Source: Dichotomicrobium thermohalophilum
Lineage (GTDB): Bacteria > Pseudomonadota > Alphaproteobacteria > Rhizobiales > Rhodomicrobiaceae
Direction: 5' to 3'
Assembly (NCBI RefSeq): GCF_003550175.1
Contig: NZ_QXDF01000003.1
Coordinates: 1-64,000 of the forward strand
Length of the DNA stretch: 64,000 nucleotides
Positions within the stretch are counted from its first letter, which is position 1. Each line of letters opens with the position of its first letter. Positions 37,392-46,506 of the stretch are shown piece after piece. The translations under genes were made by a program, and so were the position numbers. The notes under the pieces were generated by a model. The model saw nothing but the letters and a program-made list of their open reading frames with translations, was not told the DNA's origin and did not search any database.

Positions 37392-38192
37392 GTGCCGGAA
37401 CTGCCCGATGTCGAGAACTTCAAGCGCTATCTGGACGCGACCGGCCTTCACAAGCGGATCGAGCACATCACGCTGACCAGCGAGAAGGTCCTTCACGGCG
37501 TCACTCGCCAGAAGCTCGCCGCGGCCCTGACTGGCCACGCGCTGAGCCGAACATATCGCCACGGGAAGCACCTGTTCGCCGAACTCGACGACGGCCCCTG
37601 GCTGATGCTGCATTTCGGCATGACCGGCTTTCTCGCTTATTTCCAGAACCTGGACGACGATCCCGAACACGACCGCCTGAGGCTGGACTTCGACAACGGC
37701 TATCACCTGGCCTTCGTGAACCAGCGGCTGTTCGGCGAAGTCGGCGTCGTGGAGGACCCCGCCGCATTCATCACAGAACAGGAGCTTGGTCCGGATGCGC
37801 TCGCGCTGGATGAGGACGCCTTCCGGCATGTGCTGGCGGAGCGGCGCGGCCAGGTCAAGTCCGCCCTCATGGACCAGAGCCTGATCGCGGGAATCGGCAA
37901 CGTCTACTCCGATGAGATGCTGTTCCAGGCGGGCATTCACCCGAAAACGCTGATCAGCGATCTGGACGATGCCGCTGTTCACACGCTCTATGCGGCGATG
38001 ATGAACGTCCTAAACGTTGCCATCGACAAGGGGGCCGGCTCGGCAGACCTGTTTGACAACCTTCCTCAGGGCTGGCTGCTCCCCCATCGGGATGAGGGGG
38101 CAAAATGCCCGCGCTGCGGCGGCGCGATCGAGAAGGTCAGCGCAGCCGGCCGGGGCGCCTATATCTGCCCGCAATGCCAGCCAGAACCCTAG
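37392..38192 (+). CDS. Fpg/Nei-family DNA glycosylase (formamidopyrimidine-DNA glycosylase type)
   Basis: The protein starts at a GTG, giving PELPDVENF after removal of Met, with the catalytic Pro2 and Glu3. RHGKHLFAEL contains the conserved Lys of the beta-hairpin loop, QSLIAGIGNVYSDEMLF is the helix-two-turns-helix region, and a C4 zinc finger closes the chain: CPRCGGAIEKVS with ICPQCQ. It removes oxidised purines or pyrimidines and cuts the strand. The 266-residue length and PELPDVE start fit the Fpg/Nei family; whether it is the main MutM or an endonuclease VIII-like paralogue cannot be said from this window. Confidence 0.9.
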   Translation: MPELPDVENFKRYLDATGLHKRIEHITLTSEKVLHGVTRQKLAAALTGHALSRTYRHGKHLFAELDDGPWLMLHFGMTGFLAYFQNLDDDPEHDRLRLDFDNGYHLAFVNQRLFGEVGVVEDPAAFITEQELGPDALALDEDAFRHVLAERRGQVKSALMDQSLIAGIGNVYSDEMLFQAGIHPKTLISDLDDAAVHTLYAAMMNVLNVAIDKGAGSADLFDNLPQGWLLPHRDEGAKCPRCGGAIEKVSAAGRGAYICPQCQPEP

Positions 38193-38711
38193 CTAACGCC
38201 GCGCCGTGCGAGTCTCCTCCGCGGGCGGCGGGTCGTTTGCCTGCGCGCGCCGAAGGTCGTTGCTCTCGGCAATGCGTATGAGGATGACTCCGGCGATCAC
38301 CGCGAGCGCCCCGATGGCCTTCAGCGGGGTCATCGGCAACCGCTCGGGCGCGAAAATGCCGAAATGGCTGAGCACCATCCCGGCCAGCACCTGCCCCGAG
38401 ACAAGACAGACAAAATAGGCGCCCGCGCCCATCCGCGGGATGAAGAATGTCGCGGCGAAGATGATCCCGAAACTGACCATCCCGAGCAGGAAAAACAGCG
38501 GAAACCCGCGCGACAGCCGAGTCCACGTCCCGCCCTCGCCGAGTGCCACCCAGACCGCCACGGCCGTCACCGCGCCCACGACGAAGAACACCGCCGTCGC
38601 CAGCAGCGGCGAGCCAACCTGTTCGCCAAACCGGCCATTCATGGGCAGATACGTGCCGGCTACCACGCCGACGCCGAGCGCGATCAGGTAATATAGGGTC
38701 GTGGTGGTCAT
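38193..38711 (-). CDS. DMT-superfamily transporter, DUF606/YdcZ family
   Basis: The 172-residue protein starts MTTTTLYYLIALGVGVVAG and has five membrane segments with the repeated glycine-rich pattern of half-size DMT transporters (YLPMNGRFGEQVGSPLLATA, FFLLGMVSFGIIFAATFFIP, LVSGQVLAGMVLSHFG). This matches the DUF606/YdcZ family, which often works as pairs. The tail NDPPPAEETRTARR is soluble. It ends exactly one base after the mutM-like gene on the opposite strand. Substrate unknown. Confidence 0.85.
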   Translation of the reverse strand: MTTTTLYYLIALGVGVVAGTYLPMNGRFGEQVGSPLLATAVFFVVGAVTAVAVWVALGEGGTWTRLSRGFPLFFLLGMVSFGIIFAATFFIPRMGAGAYFVCLVSGQVLAGMVLSHFGIFAPERLPMTPLKAIGALAVIAGVILIRIAESNDLRRAQANDPPPAEETRTARR

Positions 38712-38892
38712 GCTTGCGCCTCCCGTTTCGCACGGCCGATGAACCCGGAACGCGCGAGCGCCACCGCGGGATGCCCGACCGCGTCACAATGCGTCACGGC
38801 ACTATCTTGATCCGATGACGGAAAAGCGGCTGGCGTCACGATATTTGCCGCATTTCCGGACAGGATCACGCACGCAACGGAGGGATCGGCAC

Positions 38893-40605
38893 ATGCTGAA
38901 CACGCACGCCGGGCGCGACACCGCGGAGACATCCGCCGAAGCAAAGCGCGTCGCAGAAACCAGGGCGGTGCGCGACCACCGGCTGGAAACCGGCGTGCGC
39001 ACGCTCGCGGGCTGGCGGCGCAATCTTGTCGCCTTCGCCGTGGGCGGCATCTCCACGCTGGCGCTGGCACCGCTGCATCTTTGGCCGGTGATGTTTGCCA
39101 CGCTGCCGGTACTCGCCTGGCTGCTGGATGGCATCGTCGCGCGCGCGCCGACCTTTGCCGCCCGCCTGCGCAGCGCGGCGATTCTCGGCTGGTGCTTCGG
39201 CTTCGGCTATTTCTTGGCCAGTCTCTACTGGATCGGCTTCGCCTTCTTCGTGCAGGCCGACCGATTCGCGTGGATGTCCCCGCTGGGCATACTTGTCATG
39301 CCCGCCGGGCTGGCCCTGTTCTACGCGCTGGGCCTGGCCATGGCGAGCGCAGTGTGGAGACCGGGGCCGGCGCGACTCTTCTTCTTCGCACTGGCCTTTT
39401 TCGCGGTGGAACTGCTGCGCGGGCACATTCTCACCGGCTTTCCCTGGAACGCAATCGGCTACACCCTGGCCGCGCCGGAGACGCTCATGCAGGCAGGGGC
39501 GCTCGTTGGCGTCTACGGCCTGAGCTTTTTCGCCGTCCTGGTCTTCGCCGCGCCGGCGACGCTGACCGACCGGACCGGCCGGGCCCTTCGCTATCTCATG
39601 CCCGCGCTCGCGGTGCTGCTGCTCGCCGGGATGGCGGGATGGGGCTGGTGGCGCCTCGCGCAACCCCTGCCACCGGACGTGGCGGGGCCGAAGCTGCGCA
39701 TCGTGCAGGCCAACATCCCGCAGGCCGACAAGTGGAAGCCGGAGGCGCGCGACTGGATTTTCCAGCGCTACCTGCGCCTGAGCCGGGGCGGCGTCTCGCT
39801 GGCCGGGTCCGGTGTCACGCATGTCATCTGGCCGGAGGCCGCCCTGCCCTTCGTCTACCTGTTCGACGACGACATCGCGAAGGAGAGTCAGCGTGAAGCT
39901 TTCGACCGGCTGCTGCCGCCGGAGGCGATGCTGATCACAGGCGCGAACCGCGCCGAGACCGTAACCAACGGCGCGGGCGAGCGTGTCGTGTCAGACGTTT
40001 ATAACAGCATTCTGGCGATCGATGACCGCGGCGCGGTGATCACAACCGCCGATAAATCGCATCTGGTTCCGTTCGGCGAATATCTGCCGTTTCAGGAGAC
40101 GCTGGAGGCCGTCGGCATCCGCCAGCTTACCAACCTGCCGGGCGGCTTCGCGGCTGGCCAGGGTCCGAGAAATCTGGAGCTGGCGGGTCTGCCGCTGTTC
40201 ACGCCCCTGATCTGCTACGAAATCATCTTCCCCGGCGCGGTCACGCCAAAAAATCGTCCCGCCTGGCTGCTGAACGTGACCGACGATTCCTGGTTCGGCG
40301 AGACGGCAGGCCCGTATCAACACCTACATCAGGCACGGATGCGCGCTGTCGAGGAAGGGCTGCCGGTCATCCGCGCGGCCAACACCGGAATTTCAGCCGT
40401 GATCGGCCCGCGCGGGACGCTGCGCAAGCGGCTGGCGCTGGGCAGCATGGGGGCAATGGACACTGCTCTCCCGGCCGCGGTCGGAGAGCCGCTTTACGCT
40501 CGCGCAGGCGCTCTCATCCATTGGGCGATTGCCATTGCCGGCCTGAGCCTGGCCCTGGCCCTGCAGCTGCTGACACCGGCGCGCGGCCGCCGATTCGGCG
40601 CCTGA
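38893..40605 (+). CDS. lnt: Apolipoprotein N-acyltransferase
   Basis: Lnt adds the third acyl chain to the N-terminal Cys of outer membrane lipoproteins. The start ATG 38893 follows GGAGGG (spacing about eight); the 570-residue product has eight membrane segments in its N-terminal half and a periplasmic nitrilase domain with the catalytic triad: Glu315 in IWPEAALPF, Lys388 in DKSHLVPFGEYLPF and Cys441 in LICYEIIFP. The extra N-terminal segment before the first membrane helix (about 60 polar residues) is longer than usual and could be shorter if a later start is used. corC, the usual upstream gene, is absent from this spot. Confidence 0.95.
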   Translation: MLNTHAGRDTAETSAEAKRVAETRAVRDHRLETGVRTLAGWRRNLVAFAVGGISTLALAPLHLWPVMFATLPVLAWLLDGIVARAPTFAARLRSAAILGWCFGFGYFLASLYWIGFAFFVQADRFAWMSPLGILVMPAGLALFYALGLAMASAVWRPGPARLFFFALAFFAVELLRGHILTGFPWNAIGYTLAAPETLMQAGALVGVYGLSFFAVLVFAAPATLTDRTGRALRYLMPALAVLLLAGMAGWGWWRLAQPLPPDVAGPKLRIVQANIPQADKWKPEARDWIFQRYLRLSRGGVSLAGSGVTHVIWPEAALPFVYLFDDDIAKESQREAFDRLLPPEAMLITGANRAETVTNGAGERVVSDVYNSILAIDDRGAVITTADKSHLVPFGEYLPFQETLEAVGIRQLTNLPGGFAAGQGPRNLELAGLPLFTPLICYEIIFPGAVTPKNRPAWLLNVTDDSWFGETAGPYQHLHQARMRAVEEGLPVIRAANTGISAVIGPRGTLRKRLALGSMGAMDTALPAAVGEPLYARAGALIHWAIAIAGLSLALALQLLTPARGRRFGA

Positions 40606-40664
40606 ATCCGCCACAGCGCTTAACCAGAATCGCGTCGAAACGGGCTTCTAGCCTTAACGATCAG

Positions 40665-40693
40665 TTGACGCTGTATTCCGGGCTATCTACAAC
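40665..40693 (+). promoter_or_regulatory. Candidate sigma70 promoter of the XRE regulator gene
   Basis: TTGACG at 40665-40670 is followed after 17 bases by TACAAC (40688-40693), close to the alphaproteobacterial housekeeping consensus. It lies 54 bases before the ATG of the XRE gene and after the lnt stop, so transcription of the regulator probably restarts here. No transcript evidence is available. Confidence 0.5.
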
Positions 40694-40746
40694 CGTGAAA
40701 TTGTGTACAGTAGCGCTGGGCACTAACGAGTGTGGGGGAAAGAGGA

Positions 40747-41265
40747 ATGGCGCGTGATCGCGAGGCGCAGGCCGGCTACACGGCCAAAAAGACAACAGCA
40801 GAAATGACAGAGGCTCTGCCAGCAGCGGATGAGCGGACGACTGTCGCCGCCCGCAAGCCGCATCATATCGACGTGCATGTCGGCAGCCGCGTCAGGCTGC
40901 GACGCATGTTCATCGGCATGAGTCAGGAGCGCCTCGGCGAGCAAATGAATTTGACATTCCAGCAGATCCAAAAATATGAAAAGGGCACAAACCGGATCGG
41001 GGCCAGCCGCCTGTTCCAGCTTGCCGAGGTCCTGAACGTGCCCGTCGGCTTCTTCTTCGAGGGCCTTGAGGCACCCGCGCAGGGTGCTCAAGCCGCCGGA
41101 TTTGCCGAACCGAATTCGGAGTCCTACGTGATGGACTTCCTCGATAGCCGCGAAGGCGTCGAACTCAACAGGGCATTCGTTCGGATCAAGGACCCGAAGG
41201 TCCGCAAATCGATCGTCGATATGGTCCGCGCCATGGCCGACGCCGAGCAGGACGAGGCCGGCTGA
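40747..41265 (+). CDS. XRE-family transcriptional regulator, PhrR-like
   Basis: The start ATG 40747 follows GAAAGAGG. The 172-residue protein has a polar N-terminal segment, an HTH_XRE domain about residues 40-95 (VGSRVRLRRMFIGMSQERL, LTFQQIQKYEKGTNRIG, RLFQLAEVLNVPVGFFFEGL), and a C-terminal helix region, SREGVELNRAFVRIKDPKV. Place and shape match the PhrR-type regulators found between lnt and metK in rhizobia, where phrR is induced by low pH. The target genes are unknown; it may control metK or cell-envelope functions. A candidate promoter lies upstream. Confidence 0.85.
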   Translation: MARDREAQAGYTAKKTTAEMTEALPAADERTTVAARKPHHIDVHVGSRVRLRRMFIGMSQERLGEQMNLTFQQIQKYEKGTNRIGASRLFQLAEVLNVPVGFFFEGLEAPAQGAQAAGFAEPNSESYVMDFLDSREGVELNRAFVRIKDPKVRKSIVDMVRAMADAEQDEAG

Positions 41266-41393
41266 TCAAGCACCATTGACCCGCTAGGCGCGGCGCGTTG
41301 TGCGCTGCTGCCGCTTTTTGGGCCTGGCACGGCGGGCGTCAGGTTCATGGATTTTCACGTCTGCCCGTCCGAGTAGCTTTCAAGGAGGTCCGT

Positions 41394-42563
41394 GTGAGTC
41401 ACAGGAACTATCTCTTCACGAGCGAATCGGTTTCGGAAGGCCATCCCGACAAGGTCTGCGACCAGATTTCTGACGCCGTTGTCGATGCATTTCTCGCCGC
41501 TGATCCCGGATCGCGCGTTGCTTGCGAGACGGCCGTCACCACGAATCGCATCATTCTGTTGGGCGAGACCAAGGGGCCAGAGGAAATCGATCATGACACG
41601 CTGGTCAGGCTCGCACGGGAGACCGTGCGCGAGATCGGCTACGAGCAAGCTGGCTTCCATTGGCGCGACGCCGAGGTCTCCTGCTACGTCCATGAGCAGT
41701 CCGCGGACATCGCCATGGGCGTCGACCGCGACAAGGAAGAAGACCAGGGCGCCGGCGACCAGGGCATCATGTTCGGCTACGCCTGCAACGAGACCGACTC
41801 GCTGATGCCAGCGCCGATCGACTATGCCAACAAGATCCTGCTGAACATGTCCAAGGCGCGCCACTCTGGCCGCATCCCGGAACTCGGCCCGGATGCCAAG
41901 AGCCAGGTGACGCTGGAATATGAGGACGGCAGGCCGGTCCGCGCGCAGTCCGTTGTTGTCTCCACGCAGCACACCGAGGAAGCCACCAACGAGCGCGTGC
42001 GCGAAATCGCCCGCAGCTTCGTGGAGGAAGTGCTTCCGCCCGGTTGGATGCCGGACGAAGCGCATTTCTACGTCAACCCGACCGGCCGCTTCGTGATCGG
42101 CGGACCGGAAGGCGACGCGGGCCTGACCGGCCGCAAGGTGATCGTCGACACCTATGGCGGCGCGGCGCTGCATGGCGGCGGCGCGTTCTCGGGCAAGGAC
42201 CCTTCAAAGGTGGACCGCTCGGCGGCCTACGCCGCGCGCTACGTGGCCAAGAACGTTGTCGCGGCCGGGCTGGCCGAGAAGTGCACGATCCAGCTCGCCT
42301 ATGCGATCGGCGTGGCCAAGCCGCTGGCGATCTACGCCGATCTGCACGGCACGGGCAACGTGGATGAACTGAAGCTCGATGCGGCAATCCGCGAGGTCAT
42401 CGACCTGAGCCCGCGTGGCATCTTCAACCACCTGCAGCTTGGCCGGCCGATCTACAAGCGCACGGCCGCCTATGGCCACTTTGGCCGCGATCCGGAGCCG
42501 GATGGCGGTTTCTCCTGGGAGAAGCTCGACCTCGTGGAACCGCTCAAGGCCGCGCTGAGCTAA
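41394..42563 (+). CDS. metK: S-adenosylmethionine synthetase
   Basis: MetK makes S-adenosylmethionine from ATP and methionine. The start is a GTG (41394) with AAGGAGG five bases upstream, giving [19 protein letters not shown]. Family marks follow: [12 protein letters not shown] (ATP-binding), [17 protein letters not shown] and HFGRDPE near the end. Length 389. The 128-base leader holds a weak 7-bp stem (GCGGGC region with GCCCGT region near 41331-41374), which I could not match to a known SAM riboswitch class. TrmB follows 25 bases later and uses SAM, so the two are linked by substrate and transcript. Confidence 0.97.
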   Translation: MSHRNYLFTSESVSEGHPDKVCDQISDAVVDAFLAADPGSRVACETAVTTNRIILLGETKGPEEIDHDTLVRLARETVREIGYEQAGFHWRDAEVSCYVHEQSADIAMGVDRDKEEDQGAGDQGIMFGYACNETDSLMPAPIDYANKILLNMSKARHSGRIPELGPDAKSQVTLEYEDGRPVRAQSVVVSTQHTEEATNERVREIARSFVEEVLPPGWMPDEAHFYVNPTGRFVIGGPEGDAGLTGRKVIVDTYGGAALHGGGAFSGKDPSKVDRSAAYAARYVAKNVVAAGLAEKCTIQLAYAIGVAKPLAIYADLHGTGNVDELKLDAAIREVIDLSPRGIFNHLQLGRPIYKRTAAYGHFGRDPEPDGGFSWEKLDLVEPLKAALS

Positions 42564-42588
42564 CCCGCCGGGCGCCCCGGCTGCGACC

Positions 42589-43287
42589 ATGTCCGCAAGC
42601 GACCGCCAGCCACTCGGCGAACGCAGTTTCGGCCGGCGCAAGGGGCACAAGCTCTCGCTGCGCCAAAGTCGGCTCGTCGATGAGTTGCTCCCGCGCTTGC
42701 AGCCCGACCTGTCGCAGCCGCCGCCCGACCCGCTGACGACGCTGTTTGCGGCGCCGGTCAGCGAGGTCTGGCTGGAGATCGGCTTCGGCGCGGGCGAGCA
42801 TCTGCTCTGGCAAGCCCGCGCCAACCCGCATGCCGGGCTGCTCGGATGCGAACCCTACATCAACGGGGTTGCGAAGGTCCTGACGGCCGTAGAGACGCAT
42901 GACCTGCGCAACGTCGCAGTTCACCCGGACGACGCGCGCGATCTGCTCTCCTGGCTGCCCGAGGCATCCATCGCGCGCGCCTTCATCCTGTTCCCCGATC
43001 CGTGGCCGAAGCGACGCCACCGCAAGCGCCGCTTCCTGCGGGAAGAGAACATCGCCGCTTTGGCGCGCGTGATGCAGCCCGGCGGGGAACTTCGCTTCGC
43101 CACCGACATCGGCGATTATGCCCGCACGGCGCTGCTGGCCTTCATGCGCGAAGGGTCCTTCGCGTGGACGGCACAGCGCCCGAGGGACTGGCGCGAGCGC
43201 CCCGACGACTGGCCGCAAACCCGCTACGAGGCCAAGGCGATCGCCGCTGGCCGGGCTTGCGCCTATTTCCGGTTTCGCCGGCGCTGA
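42589..43287 (+). CDS. trmB: tRNA (guanine-N7-)-methyltransferase
   Basis: TrmB methylates G46 of tRNA with SAM. The 232-residue protein has SAM motif I in VWLEIGFGAGEHLL, the family signature LFPDPWPKRRHRKRRF, and a C-terminal EAKAIAAGRACAYFRF. The N-terminus RSFGRRKGHKLS is the usual basic start. It follows metK by 25 bases, in a likely shared transcript. The order metK-trmB before rimP is normal in Hyphomicrobiales. Confidence 0.95.
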   Translation: MSASDRQPLGERSFGRRKGHKLSLRQSRLVDELLPRLQPDLSQPPPDPLTTLFAAPVSEVWLEIGFGAGEHLLWQARANPHAGLLGCEPYINGVAKVLTAVETHDLRNVAVHPDDARDLLSWLPEASIARAFILFPDPWPKRRHRKRRFLREENIAALARVMQPGGELRFATDIGDYARTALLAFMREGSFAWTAQRPRDWRERPDDWPQTRYEAKAIAAGRACAYFRFRRR

Positions 43288-43399
43288 ATTCGCAAATACC
43301 TGAACCGCCCACAATTTTGCCAAGATAAATACCGCGCAGCCGTTGCATATTCGCGCGGCTTCGCCTACCTTGAATGCAAGTTTCCACCGATCGGAACCG

Positions 43400-43433
43400 G
43401 CGGGTGGGCTCCTTGACGGGGTCCGCTCTTTTT
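43400..43433 (+). terminator. Terminator-like hairpin in the rimP leader, possible attenuator
   Basis: A stem GCGGGT (43400-43405) with GTCCGC (43421-43426), including G-T wobbles, is followed by TCTTTTTG (43427-43434). It lies about 55 bases before the rimP start and about 113 bases after trmB, so it could end trmB transcription or attenuate the rimP-nusA-infB operon. The stem is only six pairs with wobbles, so strength is uncertain. In enterobacteria the corresponding leader is also regulated, but by a different structure. Confidence 0.4.
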
Positions 43434-43487
43434 GTTTGTGGCCCCGGCAGCAATCGCCGATTTGTATCACCACAGGAGACGGTTTCC

Positions 43488-44108
43488 TTGGCGACACGTC
43501 AGGCCGACAACGCAAGCTCAACCCGTACGGAGCGCCGCTTCGTGGAGGAGACTGGCGCGGCTGCGGAGGTCGCTGCGCTGGCCGAGCCGGTGCTGGAGGA
43601 CCTGGGGCTGCGGCTGGTACGGGTGCTGGTTTCCGGACGCGACGGCGGGACGGTGCAGGTCATGGTCGATCGCACCGAAGGCGAGGTGACAGTCGAGGAC
43701 TGTGCGGACGCAAGCCGCGCGATCTCACCGCTTCTGGACGCGCATGACCCAATCCCGGGGCGGTACAATCTGGAAGTCTCCTCGCCGGGGATCGACAGAC
43801 CGTTGGTGCGCCCATCGGACTTCGATGAATGGGCAGGCCATGAGGCCAAGGTCATGCTTCGAGAGCCGGTGGATGGACGCAAGCGGTTCCGCGGCGTGAT
43901 CGACGGGTATGACGAGACCACGGACGAAGTGCGGCTCGCCGTGACGCTGGAGGGAAAGAGCGAACCCGACATCCTCGGCTTCCCGGTCTCGCTGATCGAG
44001 AGCGCCAAGCTCGTCATGACTGACGCACTGATGGCCGCCTCGAAAGCGCGCCGCATGGGCAGCGACGATGATGGATCGGACGCGCCGAACGGCGCGGAAA
44101 CGGAATGA
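43488..44108 (+). CDS. rimP: Ribosome maturation factor RimP
   Basis: RimP helps late assembly of the 30S subunit. The start is set at the TTG (43488) with AGGAG nine bases upstream; this gives 206 residues. Family marks are AEPVLEDLGLRLVRVLV, GEVTVEDCADASRAISPLLD, NLEVSSPGIDRPLVRPSDF and GFPVSLIESAKLVM (SH3-like C-terminal domain). The acidic tail DDDGSDAPNGAETE is an addition. It opens the rimP-nusA-ylxR-infB-rbfA-truB operon; the leader contains a terminator-like hairpin. No tRNA-fMet gene precedes it. Confidence 0.94.
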   Translation: MATRQADNASSTRTERRFVEETGAAAEVAALAEPVLEDLGLRLVRVLVSGRDGGTVQVMVDRTEGEVTVEDCADASRAISPLLDAHDPIPGRYNLEVSSPGIDRPLVRPSDFDEWAGHEAKVMLREPVDGRKRFRGVIDGYDETTDEVRLAVTLEGKSEPDILGFPVSLIESAKLVMTDALMAASKARRMGSDDDGSDAPNGAETE

Positions 44109-44140
44109 ACTTGAGCTTTTCTTGAGTGGAGCAAACGTAA

Positions 44141-45796
44141 ATGTCACAGCAAGGTGTAAGCGCGAACCGGCTCGAACTGCTGCAGATCGCCGATGCGGTC
44201 GCGCGCGAAAAACAGATCGACCGCGAACTGGTCATCTCCGCGATGGAGGACGCCATCCAGAAGGCGGCCCGCGCGCGCTACGGTGCGGACAGCGAGATCC
44301 GCGCGGAGATCGACCCGAAAACGGGCGAGACCCGCCTGGCGCGGCTTTTGCGCGTGGTTGAGGAGGTCGAGGACGACTCGACCGAAATTTCTCTGGAAGA
44401 GGCCCGCGCCCGCAACCCGGAAGCCGAGATCGACGACTATATTGCCGAGCCGCTGCCGCCGCTCGATTTCGGCCGCGTCGCCGCGCAGAGCGCGAAACAG
44501 GTCATCGTCCAGAAGGTCCGCCAGGCTGAGCGCGAGCGCCAGTACGAAGAATACAAGGATCGCATCGGCGAGATCGTCAACGGCGTCATCAAGCGCGTCG
44601 AATACGGCAACGTGATCGTCGATCTGGGCCGCGCCGAAGCGATCATCCGCCGCGACGAGACCCTGCCGCGTGAGCAGTTCAAATACGGCGACCGCGTCCG
44701 CGCCTATATATACGACGTGCGCCCGGAGACTCGCGGCCCGCAGATTTTCCTGTCGCGGACGCGGCCGGAGTTCATGGCCAAGCTGTTCATGCAGGAAGTG
44801 CCGGAAATTTATGACGGCGTCGTCGAGATCAAGTCGGTCGCGCGCGACCCTGGCAGCCGCGCCAAGATCGCCGTCGTCTCGCATGACTCCTCGATCGACC
44901 CGGTCGGTGCCTGTGTCGGCATGCGCGGCAGCCGCGTGCAGGCAGTCGTGAACGAGCTTCAGGGCGAGAAGATCGACATCATCCAGTGGTCGCCCGATGC
45001 CGCGACCTTCATCGTAAATGCGCTTGCGCCTGCCGAGGTAGTCAAGGTCGTGCTCGACGAGGAGGCCGAACGCATCGAGGTCGTGGTACCCGACGACCAG
45101 CTCAGCCTGGCGATCGGCCGGCGCGGCCAGAACGTGCGCCTCGCTTCGCAGCTCACCGGCTGGGACATCGACATCATGACCGAGGCGGAAGAGGCGGAGC
45201 GCCGGCAGAAGGAGTTTGCCGAGCGGACGCAGGCCTTCATGGACGCGCTGGACGTGGACGAGGTCATCGCCCAGCTTCTGGCTTCGGAGGGCTTCGCAAG
45301 CATCGAAGAGATCGCCTATGTCGAGCTGGACGAAATCTCGGGCATCGAGGGCTTCGACGAGGACACCGCACAGGAGATCCAGGACCGCGCGCGCGAGTAT
45401 CTGGAACGGCGCGAGGCCGAACTCGATGAGCGCCGGAAGGAGCTTGGCGTGGCGGATGCTGTTGCCGAATTGCCACATCTGAACACCGCGATGCTGGTCG
45501 CGCTGGGCGAAAACGACATCAAGACGGTGGAAGACGTCGCCGATTGCGCGGCCGATGACCTGCTCGGCTATGACGAGCGCACCGAAGAGGGGCGCCAGCA
45601 CATCCCCGGTCCGCTCGAAAACTTCGACCTGGGCCGCGAGGAGGCGGAAGACCTGATCATGCGCGCGCGTGTGGCAGCGGGCTGGTTCACCGAGGAAGAA
45701 CTCGAAGCCGATCGCCGCGCCGCCGAAGCCCAAGCGGAGGCCGAAGCCGCGGCAGAAGAAGATGAATCCGAAGCAAAAACTGTAGCGGAGGGCTGA
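44141..45796 (+). CDS. nusA: Transcription termination/antitermination protein NusA
   Basis: NusA binds RNA polymerase and RNA and controls pausing, termination and antitermination. The 551-residue protein has the N-terminal polymerase-binding domain, an S1 domain about residues 138-202 ([20 protein letters not shown]), two KH domains ([35 protein letters not shown]) and an extended C-terminal region with two helix-hairpin-helix-like acidic repeats ending [15 protein letters not shown]. Its start follows GGAG at 44126-44129. It lies 32 bases after rimP. Confidence 0.97.
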   Translation: MSQQGVSANRLELLQIADAVAREKQIDRELVISAMEDAIQKAARARYGADSEIRAEIDPKTGETRLARLLRVVEEVEDDSTEISLEEARARNPEAEIDDYIAEPLPPLDFGRVAAQSAKQVIVQKVRQAERERQYEEYKDRIGEIVNGVIKRVEYGNVIVDLGRAEAIIRRDETLPREQFKYGDRVRAYIYDVRPETRGPQIFLSRTRPEFMAKLFMQEVPEIYDGVVEIKSVARDPGSRAKIAVVSHDSSIDPVGACVGMRGSRVQAVVNELQGEKIDIIQWSPDAATFIVNALAPAEVVKVVLDEEAERIEVVVPDDQLSLAIGRRGQNVRLASQLTGWDIDIMTEAEEAERRQKEFAERTQAFMDALDVDEVIAQLLASEGFASIEEIAYVELDEISGIEGFDEDTAQEIQDRAREYLERREAELDERRKELGVADAVAELPHLNTAMLVALGENDIKTVEDVADCAADDLLGYDERTEEGRQHIPGPLENFDLGREEAEDLIMRARVAAGWFTEEELEADRRAAEAQAEAEAAAEEDESEAKTVAEG

Positions 45797-45804
45797 GAGA
45801 AAGG

Positions 45805-46506
45805 GTGAATTCGGTGGCGGAACGCGCTATATCTAGTCGTGAAGTCACAAGGCGCTGCGCCGTCACACGCGAAACGCGCCCTGAACATGAACTGTTGCGC
45901 TTCGTCGCTGATGCCGATGGCGTCATCTGTTTCGATCTGAAGCGGAAACTGCCAGGGCGCGGTGTCTGGATCACGGCATCGAAGCCGATCCTGGCCGAAG
46001 CGGTGAAGCGTAAGGCCTTCAACCGTTCGCTGCGCCGAAATGTACAGGTGCCGGCAGAACTGCCGGATCGTGTAGAGGATGCGCTGCGACGGGACGCGCT
46101 GAACCGTCTGTCACTGGCGAATAAGGCTGGACAGGCGGTGGCGGGTTTTGCAAAGGTCGCTCAGGCGATAGACAAGGGCAAAGCCGCCGCGCTGATCCAT
46201 GCCGAGGAGGCCGCGCCGGATGGCTGTCGGCGCCTTGATCGGAAATTCATCGCGCAGGGCGGCGATGAAGACAAAGCGCGCGCCGTACGGATTTTCCGGT
46301 TCCCTTTGGAGGTCTTGAGCCAGGCGCTCGGGCGGGACAACGTCAACCATGCCGCGGCCTTGCAGGGTGGCGCCGGTACCAGCTTCATTGCGGCAGCGAT
46401 GCGGCTGTGTCAGTTCACAGGAGACGGGATCGCGCAAACAGGCGGTCCTTCGAGGGGCGAAACATCGGCCGGAAACGCAGAACCGGCGAAACAGGATACT
46501 GAATGA
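45805..46506 (+). CDS. YlxR/DUF448 RNA-binding protein with fused L7Ae-like domain
   Basis: The 233-residue protein has the YlxR (DUF448) domain at about residues 16-80 ([31 protein letters not shown]) followed by an L30e/L7Ae-like RNA-binding fold about 95-190 ([34 protein letters not shown]). The fused form is usual in alphaproteobacteria; in firmicutes the two are separate proteins YlxR and YlxQ. Start at GTG 45805 is preferred; a GTG at 45814 is possible. It overlaps infB by four bases (ATGA). Confidence 0.88.
   Translation: MNSVAERAISSREVTRRCAVTRETRPEHELLRFVADADGVICFDLKRKLPGRGVWITASKPILAEAVKRKAFNRSLRRNVQVPAELPDRVEDALRRDALNRLSLANKAGQAVAGFAKVAQAIDKGKAAALIHAEEAAPDGCRRLDRKFIAQGGDEDKARAVRIFRFPLEVLSQALGRDNVNHAAALQGGAGTSFIAAAMRLCQFTGDGIAQTGGPSRGETSAGNAEPAKQDTE

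Noticed and set aside
41266-41393. A known SAM riboswitch class upstream of metK
   Set aside because: The conserved cores that I know for SAM-I, SAM-II and SAM/SAH RNAs are not visible; only a simple stem is seen.
43288-43487. tRNA-fMet gene upstream of rimP as in enterobacteria
   Set aside because: No cloverleaf, T-arm or acceptor stem sequence is present.
44144-45733. Long open frame antisense to nusA
   Set aside because: The sense strand codes for a standard NusA; the antisense product has no recognisable domain or start signal.
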